From Psychrobacter vallis (GTDB lineage: Bacteria; Pseudomonadota; Gammaproteobacteria; Pseudomonadales; Moraxellaceae): a stretch of DNA of 41,569 bases. A program made the translations under genes and the position numbers. Shown here one piece after another: positions 33,915 through 41,569 of this stretch. The first letter of the stretch is position 1. Each line of letters opens with the position of its first letter. The stretch lies in NCBI RefSeq assembly GCF_904846715.1, contig NZ_CAJHBU010000025.1, forward strand, positions 1 to 41,569. Reading direction: 5' to 3'. A model generated the notes under the pieces. That model saw nothing but the letters and a program-made list of their open reading frames with translations. It did no database searches and was not told where the DNA came from.

Positions 33915-34775
33915 ATGGAAAGTTTTAGTATTGTAATGATAGTATTGGTCGCGCTGGTCGTGTTTACTATTTTTAAAGGAGTTCGCATTGTACCGCAAGG
34001 GTATAAGTGGGTGGTGCAACGATTGGGCAAATATAGTCAAACGCTAGAGCCTGGGCTAAACCTTATTATCCCTTACGTCGATGACGTGGCCTACAAAGTA
34101 ACGACCAAAGATATCGTGCTCGATATTCCATCACAAGAGGTCATTACTCGAGACAACGTGGTTATTATCGCAAATGCGGTCGCCTACATCAATATTGTGC
34201 GTCCTGACAAAGCCGTCTATGGTATCGAAGATTATGAGTACGGTATTCGCAATTTAGTACAGACATCACTGCGTTCCATTATCGGTGAGATGGATTTGGA
34301 CAGCGCACTGTCTAGCCGTGACGAAATCAAAGCCAAACTCAAACATGCCATTTCTGAGGATATCTCTGACTGGGGCATTACGCTTAAAACGGTGGAAATC
34401 CAAGATATTAATCCGTCTGATACCATGCAAACCGCTATGGAAGAGCAGGCAGCGGCTGAACGTCAACGCCGTGCGACAGTGACGCGTGCTGATGGCCAAA
34501 AGCAAGCGGCTATCTTAGAAGCTGACGGTCGCTTAGAAGCCTCGCGTCGTGATGCTGAAGCACAGGTAGTACTTGCTCGCGGGTCTGAAGAGTCGATTCG
34601 CCTGATCACTAATGCGATGGGCACAGAAGAGATGCCGATTGTTTATTTGTTGGGTGAGCAGTATATTAAAGCGATTCGTGAGTTGGCAGAATCTGATAAT
34701 TCAAAAATGGTGGTTTTACCTGCCGATATTTTAAGCACCGTTAAGGGTATGGTTGGTGATAAGCTAAAAGTATAA
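33915..34775 (+). CDS. SPFH/stomatin-like membrane protein (QmcA-like)
   Basis: A 286-residue member of the stomatin/prohibitin (band 7) group. An N-terminal anchor (about 5-22) is followed by the SPFH domain: VPQGYKWVVQRLGKYSQTLEPGLNLIIPYVD, ITRDNVVIIANAVAYINI and RNLVQTSLRSIIGEMDLDSALSSRDEI. A helical Ala/Glu/Arg-rich stretch (EEQAAAERQRRATVTRADGQKQAAILEADG) probably oligomerises. Such proteins scaffold membrane microdomains and modulate membrane proteases such as FtsH. With NfeD it forms the classic two-gene operon. It ends at a hairpin terminator 65 bases downstream. Confidence 0.93.
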   Translation: MESFSIVMIVLVALVVFTIFKGVRIVPQGYKWVVQRLGKYSQTLEPGLNLIIPYVDDVAYKVTTKDIVLDIPSQEVITRDNVVIIANAVAYINIVRPDKAVYGIEDYEYGIRNLVQTSLRSIIGEMDLDSALSSRDEIKAKLKHAISEDISDWGITLKTVEIQDINPSDTMQTAMEEQAAAERQRRATVTRADGQKQAAILEADGRLEASRRDAEAQVVLARGSEESIRLITNAMGTEEMPIVYLLGEQYIKAIRELAESDNSKMVVLPADILSTVKGMVGDKLKV

Positions 34776-34839
34776 TAGATATGCTCTCTATTATACTTCA
34801 GAGCAGTCAATTCACAATGCCCGAAATCCGTTTCTAAAC

Positions 34840-34876
34840 ATAGCCAGTGAGCGTTTTACGCGCTGGCTATTTTTTG
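34840..34876 (+). terminator. Terminator after the NfeD/SPFH operon
   Basis: ATAGCCAG (34840-34847) pairs with CTGGCTAT (34863-34870), with additional GC pairs inside, followed by six T. Confidence 0.85.
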
Positions 34877-35000
34877 AGTTTGATTTGCCAAAAATCATTT
34901 TTAGCCCATTTAGATGACCATCAATCGAGTTGAGGACACACCCCAGTAGGTGCTCGTATTATTGTTCACTCATAAAAATATGAATGCAAGGAAAGCAAAC

Positions 35001-36377
35001 GTGACAAAGCAAACTGTAAGTACTGACATTATCCATATAAACGCGTTTGTGCAAGGCAGTCCTTTACCTTATACCGTGCTTGATGCAACGCACATCAATG
35101 CTGCCTACCCCAATCAGCAATTGGAGATTCGAGGTGGCGGTTACGGCTCAGACGCTGCCGCACACCCTACCAATGCCAACCAATTCTATGTACTGACTGA
35201 TCGCGGGCCAAACGCCGACTTTGAAGGTCATGCAGGTAAGGGCAAGCAATTTTTAATACCAGACTATGTACCATGTATTGGCTTGTTCGAGTTACAAACA
35301 GATGGAAAAATCACCAAAATAAAAGACATAATGCTGAAAGACCGTCATGGCCATCCTATCTCTGGGCTGCCAAACCCAAAGACGTTAGGCGGTACCAATG
35401 AAGTCCCTTATGATGTCAATGGTCAGCCGATGACGATGAACCCAACGCTACCGTTTGATGAAGTGACCAATCCTATTAAAACTGATATCAATGGTTTGGA
35501 TCCTGAAGGGCTGGCGGCGCTCACTGATGGCAGTTTTTGGATCAGTGATGAGTATGGTCCACACCTCGTACACTACGATGCTGAAGGGATAGAGATTGCA
35601 CGTATCAATCCTTTTGCCAATGATGCGCGTAATAATATGATTAGTGACGGTAAGCTGCTTTTATTACCAGCAGAGTTTGCGAAGCGTCGTGCCAATCGTG
35701 GTATGGAGGCGTTAACGATTACGCCAGATCAAACCACGCTTGTAGCCGTTATGGAATCTTCCATAGACAATCCTGATGAGTCAGGGCGTGTGTCTAGTTT
35801 GACTCGCATTGTGACGATTGACCTAAATTCTGGTCAGATAGCACAGTATTTATACCGGCTTGATAAAGCGCAACATGTGACTTCGGGTATTGTTGCACTC
35901 AGTCATCAAGAGTTTTATATTATTGAGCATGATCGCAAATTTCCGTTACAAGAGACGTCTGCCCAAAAGCTCATTTATAAAATAGATATTTCTCAAGCGA
36001 CTGATATTGAAGCTGTTTTGGTTACTCACAATATCAAGCAAGAAGAAATGGTCGGATTAACCATCGACGGTCGAACGCTGGAGCAAATGATGACAGAAAC
36101 CGAGGCAAACTGGCAAATACTGGCAGGCATGTCCATCAAACCTGTGAAAAAAACCTTGGTCGTTGATGTTCTTGCTACCCTATATTATCCTCATGACAAG
36201 CTTGAAGGCTTGTGGTTGCGTCAAGATGGCTCATTGGGTTTGTTCAATGATGATGATTTTGCGATGACCGATACGGAAATAACAAATTCAAAAAGCACCA
36301 TCGAGCAAAAGTACTTGGATAAGGAAAAAACGATAGAAGACGCCAACAGACTGTATATCGTTATGCCCACTGCATAA
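35001..36377 (+). CDS. Esterase-like activity of phytase family protein
   Basis: A 458-residue beta-propeller-type protein of the phytase-like esterase group. Supporting motifs are GGGYGSDAAAHPTNANQFYVLTDRGPNADFEG, DINGLDPEGLAALTDGSFWISDEYGPHLVHYDAEG, NRGMEALTITPDQTTLVAVMES and YIIEHDRKFP. Members are usually exported, yet no signal peptide is seen here, so it may be cytoplasmic or the start may be elsewhere. GTG 35001 has AAGGAAAG at proper spacing; ATG 34980 in the same frame lacks a ribosome binding site, and the frame is open from 34950. The activity of this family is poorly characterised. Confidence 0.8.
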   Translation: MTKQTVSTDIIHINAFVQGSPLPYTVLDATHINAAYPNQQLEIRGGGYGSDAAAHPTNANQFYVLTDRGPNADFEGHAGKGKQFLIPDYVPCIGLFELQTDGKITKIKDIMLKDRHGHPISGLPNPKTLGGTNEVPYDVNGQPMTMNPTLPFDEVTNPIKTDINGLDPEGLAALTDGSFWISDEYGPHLVHYDAEGIEIARINPFANDARNNMISDGKLLLLPAEFAKRRANRGMEALTITPDQTTLVAVMESSIDNPDESGRVSSLTRIVTIDLNSGQIAQYLYRLDKAQHVTSGIVALSHQEFYIIEHDRKFPLQETSAQKLIYKIDISQATDIEAVLVTHNIKQEEMVGLTIDGRTLEQMMTETEANWQILAGMSIKPVKKTLVVDVLATLYYPHDKLEGLWLRQDGSLGLFNDDDFAMTDTEITNSKSTIEQKYLDKEKTIEDANRLYIVMPTA

Positions 36378-36422
36378 AATGATGGGGCTAATGCTAGGTA
36401 CTACTATAGTCTGTACGAAATA

Positions 36423-36453
36423 AAAAAGACCTCAAACCAAATGGGGTCTTTTT
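36423..36453 (+). terminator. Terminator after the phytase-like gene
   Basis: AAAAGACCTC and GGGGTCTTTT form a stem with two wobble pairs, followed by T residues. The A-rich upstream side may allow function on the minus strand for hemN too. Confidence 0.75.
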
Positions 36454-36474
36454 TATCGCTGCGGATTAAGCGAT

Positions 36475-36600
36475 GGTCAAATCAATATAAAAGAGAGGGA
36501 GCGAGACGGGGATGAATTTTTTGTAGCCTCTGGCAGCAACGGCACAGCAGGCAAGAAAAATTTATCCTAGCAGCACTGCATTTTTTCATAGTGGATTGAA
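36475..36600. repeat. Dispersed palindromic repeat, copy 6
   Basis: The core from GGGGATGAATTTTTTG (about 36508) to AAAAATTTATCC (36568) contains GTAGCCTCTGGCAGCAACGGCACAGC, nearly identical to copy 5. It lies between the convergent phytase-like gene and hemN. Outer ends are diverged. Confidence 0.75.
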
Positions 36601-36618
36601 TATCATGCGACAAACCCT

Positions 36619-38160
36619 TTAGATGGCTTTTGAAAAACGGTTTTTGTGTTTTTTATCAAGATATTCATCAAACACCATGGCCACATTGCGACCCAGCAAG
36701 CGACCTCTCGGTAAGACACGGATACCAGCGGCATCCATATCAATGAGGCGATCTGACTGCATCTCGCCCAACTGTTGAATCTCATCAATAAAATAAGTGA
36801 TCGCATCGATACCAAATTTTTGATTCACATCTTTAAAGTCGATGTAGTCGTGACATAGCAAATTCATAATGACGTATTCACGCAAGCGATCTTTGATAGA
36901 AGTCTTGATGACTTTTACGGCAGGCATCATCGTGGGATTGTGGTGCGCGGCATCGATATTGGCTTGATAGGCTTGCAGATCCGTATCGTTTTGTAAAATG
37001 TAGCGAGTATTGGCATTGGCAATCTGACTGATTGAGGAGACGCCAAAGCCCAATAAATCACAGTCGCCCATGATGGTATAACCCTGAAAATTACGATGTA
37101 GCTTGCCTTCGCGCTGGGCGATAGACAGCTCATCGTCAGGTTTGGCAAAATGATCAATACCGATATATTGATAGCCTGCTTCCGTCAGTGTATTGATGGT
37201 ATTGCCAAGCATCGTAAGCTTGGCTGCTGGACTTGGTAAGTCTTCATCCTTGATTTGGCGCTGGGCTTTAAAGCGTTCTGGCAGATGGGCATAGTTAAAC
37301 ACCGACAGACGATCGGGCGACATCTCAATGATACGGCGTACTGTTTTATCTAAGGTCACTGGCGTTTGATGCGGTAGACCATAAATCAGATCGATATTGA
37401 TGGAATGAAAACCCAATTCGCGCGCTTCGTTTAGGACATTTTCTATCAATTCCGCTGAATGCACTCGATTGACGGCAATTTGCACCGTCTCATCCAAGTC
37501 TTGCACCCCTAAGCTAACCCGATTGAAACCAAGCTGACGCAGCACTTTTAGCGTGTTGCCACTCAGCTCGCGTGGGTCAATTTCAATCGAGTAGTCGCCT
37601 TGGTCTTCTGGTAAAAACTCAAACTGCGTCTGCAAAAACTCCCACAGCTGAACCATTTCCTCATCACGCAAAAACGTGGGTGTGCCACCGCCCAAATGTA
37701 GTTGTTTCACCAAAGGTTTGCTGCTGTCTGCTGGCGTGGATAACAAGCGACGTTTGTGCTTAATCTCCGCGATCAAATACTGCAAATAATCGCCTGAGTC
37801 GCTATTTTTTTTGGTGATGATTTTATTACAAGCGCAGTAATAGCAAAGGTGACGACAGAATGGAATGTGGAAATACAAAGACAATGGTGCACGGGCTTCG
37901 CGATTTTGCAGAATTTTTGTCTCAAGTCCATCAGGGATGGGTAAAAACTCCAATGCCGTCGGATAAGAGGTATAACGTGGCCCTGAACGATTGTATTTAT
38001 TAATAATTGCTTCATCAAAGGCGGGAAGGTGTTTACTCGTGATACTACCGCGCATACTGGCATAAGGACTTTCTGTCTGCATAACAGGGCGCGTGGTGGT
38101 CGGTTGCTCTTCCGCACGATTGTAAGGCTGCTGGGTGTTTTGTCCTGAATAGTCTGTCAT
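36619..38160 (-). CDS. hemN: Oxygen-independent coproporphyrinogen III oxidase
   Basis: HemN is a radical SAM enzyme converting coproporphyrinogen III to protoporphyrinogen IX without oxygen. The cluster cysteines lie in HIPFCRHLCYYCACNKI (about residue 100), and SGPRYTSYPTALEF, LGGGTPTFL, SIEIDPRELS, RVSLGVQDLDETVQIAVNRVHS and DLIYGLPHQT are family signatures. The start is ATG 38160 (513 residues), directly after GAGGAATACCGC; the frame continues upstream to 38247 without a better site. About 40 N-terminal residues are Gln/Thr-rich and not conserved. Confidence 0.95.
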   Translation of the reverse strand: MTDYSGQNTQQPYNRAEEQPTTTRPVMQTESPYASMRGSITSKHLPAFDEAIINKYNRSGPRYTSYPTALEFLPIPDGLETKILQNREARAPLSLYFHIPFCRHLCYYCACNKIITKKNSDSGDYLQYLIAEIKHKRRLLSTPADSSKPLVKQLHLGGGTPTFLRDEEMVQLWEFLQTQFEFLPEDQGDYSIEIDPRELSGNTLKVLRQLGFNRVSLGVQDLDETVQIAVNRVHSAELIENVLNEARELGFHSINIDLIYGLPHQTPVTLDKTVRRIIEMSPDRLSVFNYAHLPERFKAQRQIKDEDLPSPAAKLTMLGNTINTLTEAGYQYIGIDHFAKPDDELSIAQREGKLHRNFQGYTIMGDCDLLGFGVSSISQIANANTRYILQNDTDLQAYQANIDAAHHNPTMMPAVKVIKTSIKDRLREYVIMNLLCHDYIDFKDVNQKFGIDAITYFIDEIQQLGEMQSDRLIDMDAAGIRVLPRGRLLGRNVAMVFDEYLDKKHKNRFSKAI

Positions 38161-38456
38161 GCGGTATTCCTCGTTTTGACCTTTGGTATTGCTACTTTTT
38201 ATATGATTCATGGTTAAGTAGGCAAAAGCCAATGTCCGTTTTATCATTTATGGATGGTGATGAGTCACATTGATAGCCAAATCCACGAACGGCTCAGTAG
38301 ATAGCTAATAGTATAACAAATCCTTATTGGCGTTGGGGTGGTTGGCTTGTTTTCTTATGAGGCAGAGGCTTATATCTCATAAATAATAAAACACGACATT
38401 TGCGCACTGATTGATAATACTTTATCATCACTTATCCGCTATATTAGGAAACAGTG
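38161..38456. other. Divergent intergenic region hemN-comM
   Basis: About 296 bases expected to carry both promoters. I found no clear FNR-type palindrome for hemN, no repeat copy and no RNA gene. AGGAA at 38447-38451 serves comM. Confidence 0.4.
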
Positions 38457-39632
38457 ATGTCGTTTGCTCAAGTCTATACTCGTTCGGTCGTTGGTTTGCA
38501 TGCACCCAAGGTCATTATTGAAGTGCATTTGTCGCAAGGCCTGCCAGCATTGACCATTGTTGGTTTACCCGAAGCCGCCGTCCGCGAAAGTAAGGATCGT
38601 GTACGTTCCGCGATTCTTAACTCCGGCTTTCAATTTCCGAATCGGCGGTTGACGATCAATTTAGCACCTGCAGATTTGCCAAAAGATGGCGCTCGTCTGG
38701 ACTTGCCCATTGCCATTGGAATATTGGCGGCAAGTGGTCAGATAGAACCAGATGTGCTATCTGGGTTTGAGTTTATTGGTGAATTGGCGCTCAATGGGGA
38801 ACTTAGGCAAGTAACGGGTAGTCTGGCTGTAGCACGAGCGATAAAAGCTGAAGGATTAGCAGCAAAGATAGCACAAGTATTAAAAAAGGATGAGCAAGCG
38901 CCAAATGAGCCACAACCATTATCACAGGTCACACCGCAACTCATCGTACCACTCAATAATAGCGCTGAGGCCAGCCGTGTTGATGGCGTAACGATACTGG
39001 CAGCGCCAAGTCTAAAAGCCGTTTGTGATCATCTGCAATCTTTAAGCGATCCTAGTGACCTCGATGCACGTTTAGCGGTGGTGCAGCCCAGTCCTGCGCC
39101 ACAGCAAATTGGCTATCAAGTGGATTTAGCGGATGTGAAAGGACAGCATCATGCGAGACGCGCGCTGGAGATTGCCGCAGCGGGTGGTCATTCATTATTA
39201 TTTACAGGGCCGCCGGGTTCTGGCAAGACACTGATGGCGTCACGCCTGCCGACTATTTTGCCAGACTTGAGTGCTGAGGATGCGCTAGAGGTTGCCAGCA
39301 CATATTCAGTAGCTGACAGCGATTATGATTATGGGACACGGCCATTTAGGCAGGTTCATCACACCATATCAGCGGTGGCTTTGGTAGGCGGTGGCTCACG
39401 TCCCAAACCTGGTGAGATTACGCTTGCTAATAAAGGAGTTTTGTTTCTTGACGAATTGCCTGAGTTTGATCGTACGGTGTTAGAGGTATTGCGCCAACCA
39501 TTAGAAGCCAAGCAGATTACCATTAGCCGTGCCAACTCACAGATGACTTTTCCAGCTAACTTTCAGTTGGTCGCTGCGATGAATCCTTGCCCATGTGGCT
39601 ATGACGGTGACGGCTCAGCAAGATGTCGCTGA
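38457..39632 (+). pseudogene. comM: comM, 5' part only, interrupted by a mobile element
   Basis: ComM (YifB, Mg-chelatase-like AAA+ ATPase) is a hexameric helicase that promotes branch migration during natural transformation. The first 391 residues are intact: [36 protein letters not shown], Walker [10 protein letters not shown] (about residue 251), Walker [10 protein letters not shown] and [20 protein letters not shown] normal protein is about 500 residues and continues after RCRC; here the frame meets TGA within foreign DNA. The missing 110 or so residues include the C-terminal AAA+ lid and arginine finger, so transformation is probably impaired. ATG 38457 has an AGGAA site. Confidence 0.93.
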
Positions 39633-39674
39633 CAACTACAAATCTAAATGATAATTACAACTATAATTGATAAT
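39632..39674. repeat. Abutting direct repeats at the transposon end (putative TnsB sites)
   Basis: Two copies of a motif beginning ACAACTA and ending TGATAAT, of 24 and 18 bases with one base between, start eight bases inside the TGT terminus. In Tn7-like elements such end repeats are bound by the TnsB transposase. Confidence 0.55.
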
Positions 39675-39768
39675 ATGTATAAGCTTACATTTGAGACAAA
39701 AATTGGTGAAATAAGTTTAAAATTATATTAATCAAACGAAATTTGTATAAATTAGAAAAGGTTTTATT

Positions 39769-41544
39769 GTGAAGATAATATTTGAGAACGAGCGCTTTGA
39801 AAATAATTATTTTATAAATAAAGCACTATATAGGTTGGAAGCGATTGAAAATATTAGCAAGCATGAGCCGTTTGAATTTCTAAGAGTCAAATTTTTTAAG
39901 TTGCACGAAACAGTGTCAATAGATAAGTTAAAGAGTCATGAATCAACTGGAAATTACAACAAATACTTCGATTCTATTGGGGCAAAATTTAGTGCAAGAT
40001 TAATCAGTGTAGACATAAGGGTTGAGTACTTATATCTTATGTCAGCAGGCTCTATTTGGAAGGCTAAAGGCTCTAAATCTATCGAAAAAGTTTTTGAGCC
40101 TATTACCTCAGAAACTATCGAAATTGGTATAGAACGGAATAGATGTGTTCAAGAAGATGTCTATAAATCATTGAATACTTCTGCTAAATTTAATCCTCTT
40201 AATCTAAATAATAAATTACCCTTATTAGCTATTTCAGATTCTTTCGTTGAAAGTAAAAACACTACGGTACTTATTCCTTACTCTGAAATTGTTAGACATT
40301 ATTTTTCTGCATCAAAATATTTTATTTCTAAATTGTTTGAAGAAGATAGAATAGTGGAGTTAGCTGAGCTTATTGGAAGCGTGGAAGACAACTCTGATAT
40401 TTGTTCGGTAAAGCTTAATAGCAGACATTTTCTTGATAGTGATGTTCCATTCATAGCTCGAGCTTTATTGGACAAGACGACACTTTTCGCAATGCGATCA
40501 ATTCATAGTCGTGCCAATAATGCTTTAAATCATTCAGAACAAAAGGGTTATTATCATAGGTTGACTGGATTACCCTTAGAAACAACTTTACCTTTCAAAG
40601 ATAAAACTAAACTTGACGTTATAGGACACTACTTAAATATAGAAGGTAGTGAAGATAGGTTCTTTTTAGTACGCAAAATTCAAACTTGTCACCACTCTTG
40701 GCCATTTAAAAAATTAAATATTATTAGTGCCGAAACATTTAAAGATCGTGAGAGAGAAGAATACGAAGTTAGAGTATCTAAGGAACAAGCAACGGTAGAA
40801 GAAGATCAAATAGAATTGACTGCTGGAGACAGACCAAGTGCTAATAAGACCGAATTAGTTATAGAGCTTGATCAAAGTGCACGTTTTCCGTTTCTCAACA
40901 CATTACCAGTTCAAAAGAAACATGAGCAGGATGGCAAAGAAGAGACTGTTTATAATGTTATAGGTATCAGCCAAGTGACTCTACAGGATAATGAAGCTGT
41001 AAATAAAGGATCTCTAGGTCAAGAAAATTACATAAGAAATAATCCAATTAACCCTGTACAAATAACTCCTGAAAGAGGGCCAAGTGAAATTAAATCTCTT
41101 AATGAAATTTCTGAGATCTTTCACGAAATTGAGTCAGCAAACGAGAATTGGCGTGTTACGGCCCTACCACTAAATCATACTGATAATACTCATCCTTATG
41201 GGTTATTTGATTTTGAAGGCACAAAATGGTCTGAAGTTTATGAGAGAAATCGAAAAGGACTACTACTAAGAGTTGAGATAAGAGACAGGGCTGTACTGTA
41301 CTGCTTAGATATTGAGCCTTATAAAAGTGCAACATTTAGCTTATTTTTGTTCACAAGCCCTATACAAGGTACGAATGAGATGAACCTAGCTGGTATCATA
41401 AACACAATTAGTGAGAGCCGTGGTAAAGGGATTAAGTCAATTTTAGAGTCTAGGTTTAAAATGGTAGAACCTTTGAAACATATTAGTTATGTTAATAATC
41501 CTATCGAAAATAGAATTGTTAATAAAATCAATGAAATTATTTAG
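39769..41544 (+). CDS. 591-residue island protein, possibly TnsE-like
   Basis: No confident family match by eye. It is a hydrophilic, AT-rich-coded protein without signal peptide or membrane segment. By pattern it resembles Tn7 TnsE: a motif LIPYSEIVRHYFSASKYF (168-185) comparable to the IPQLELARSLFLINSYF segment of TnsE, an acidic, variable middle (about 325-455), and a C-terminal part with LLLRVEIRDRAVLYCLDIEP (498-517) and RGKGIKSILESRF (551-563) near its end. TnsE (about 540 residues) directs Tn7 to conjugal plasmids and replicating lagging strands. The start is GTG 39769 with AAGG upstream. It reads inward from the element end, 137 bases away. It could instead be cargo of unknown role, including defence. 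Confidence 0.6.
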   Translation: MKIIFENERFENNYFINKALYRLEAIENISKHEPFEFLRVKFFKLHETVSIDKLKSHESTGNYNKYFDSIGAKFSARLISVDIRVEYLYLMSAGSIWKAKGSKSIEKVFEPITSETIEIGIERNRCVQEDVYKSLNTSAKFNPLNLNNKLPLLAISDSFVESKNTTVLIPYSEIVRHYFSASKYFISKLFEEDRIVELAELIGSVEDNSDICSVKLNSRHFLDSDVPFIARALLDKTTLFAMRSIHSRANNALNHSEQKGYYHRLTGLPLETTLPFKDKTKLDVIGHYLNIEGSEDRFFLVRKIQTCHHSWPFKKLNIISAETFKDREREEYEVRVSKEQATVEEDQIELTAGDRPSANKTELVIELDQSARFPFLNTLPVQKKHEQDGKEETVYNVIGISQVTLQDNEAVNKGSLGQENYIRNNPINPVQITPERGPSEIKSLNEISEIFHEIESANENWRVTALPLNHTDNTHPYGLFDFEGTKWSEVYERNRKGLLLRVEIRDRAVLYCLDIEPYKSATFSLFLFTSPIQGTNEMNLAGIINTISESRGKGIKSILESRFKMVEPLKHISYVNNPIENRIVNKINEII

Positions 41545-41569
41545 TAAATAAATTTAAAAAATTAAATAA

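Larger units (their letters stand above)
39624..41569. mobile_element. Left part of a comM-inserted Tn7-like island (incomplete)
   Basis: The comM frame breaks at TGTCGCTG (39624-39631), followed by two abutting repeats, ACAACTACAAATC...ATGATAAT (39632-39655) and ACAACTATAATTGATAAT (39657-39674); a weaker third may lie near 39695. Terminal TGT plus eight bases and then repeated ACAAC...TGATAAT motifs are how Tn7-like ends with TnsB sites look, and the repeats resemble my recollection of Tn6677-type ends. The DNA beyond is clearly AT-richer than the flanking chromosome. The other end, the transposase genes and the comM 3' part lie outside the window. Confidence 0.7.

Noticed and set aside
38457..39632. 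comM truncation as a simple frameshift or sequencing error
   Set aside because: No comM-like residues reappear in any frame after 39632; sequence composition changes sharply and end-type repeats follow.
39769..41544. TnsA or TnsB transposase
   Set aside because: No DDE or restriction-endonuclease-like motif and wrong length; a TnsE-like pattern fits better, though weakly.
1..41569. CRISPR array or tRNA/rRNA genes
   Set aside because: I found no regularly spaced direct repeats with spacers and no cloverleaf or rRNA segments on either strand by eye.

Overview
The window looks like a chromosomal segment of a Psychrobacter-type gammaproteobacterium (Moraxellaceae). This is inferred from the protein sequences, moderate GC, the order rpmH-rnpA-yidD-yidC-mnmE close to a replication origin, the pairing of a LysM protein with dprA and tsaC, and dispersed palindromic repeats. 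No taxonomic search was possible.

Layout. 1-5053 is the conserved origin-proximal block: a DnaA box at the left edge, rpmH, rnpA, yidD, yidC and mnmE. 5319-8012 carries nrdR, ribD and ribE. The 416-base gap between ribD and ribE holds three perfect DnaA boxes, an AT-rich tract and two parS-like palindromes. A convergent hybrid sensor kinase (8113-11013) follows; the phosphoacceptor histidine of its H-box reads as tyrosine. 11322-19127 is housekeeping: fmt, rsmB, thrC, a LysM protein, dprA and tsaC. 19179-20854 is a small regulatory unit: a GbsR/MarR-type regulator and a fatty acid desaturase, each preceded by the same 26-base palindrome. Then come two related small membrane proteins, a YfcH-type epimerase, a membrane-anchored metallophosphoesterase and an HSL-type esterase on the minus strand. 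26472-29226 is grpE-dnaK, each with a heat-shock-type promoter candidate. bioF and bioC lie on the minus strand, followed by a tandem pair of small outer-membrane beta-barrel proteins with identical terminators, an NfeD/SPFH pair, a phytase-like esterase, and hemN (minus).

At the right end comM is cut off at residue 391, and the reading frame runs straight into AT-rich DNA. The junction carries TGT plus two abutting repeats that resemble a Tn7-like transposon end. Beyond it lies a 591-residue protein that may be a divergent TnsE. comM is the classic insertion site of the AbaR/Tn6022 islands of Acinetobacter, so this is most likely the first 1.9 kb of a comM-inserted Tn7-like island; the rest lies outside the window.

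Scattered through the window are six copies of an imperfect palindromic repeat, one copy of a second palindromic repeat that lengthens the dprA frame, and six parS or parS-like sites, two of them inside the coding sequences of ribE and rsmB. The parS and DnaA-box density fits an origin-proximal position. The most unusual items are the comM island end with its unknown protein, the DnaA-box cluster away from the dnaA-rpmH locus, the GbsR-type operator pair, and the kinase lacking its histidine.
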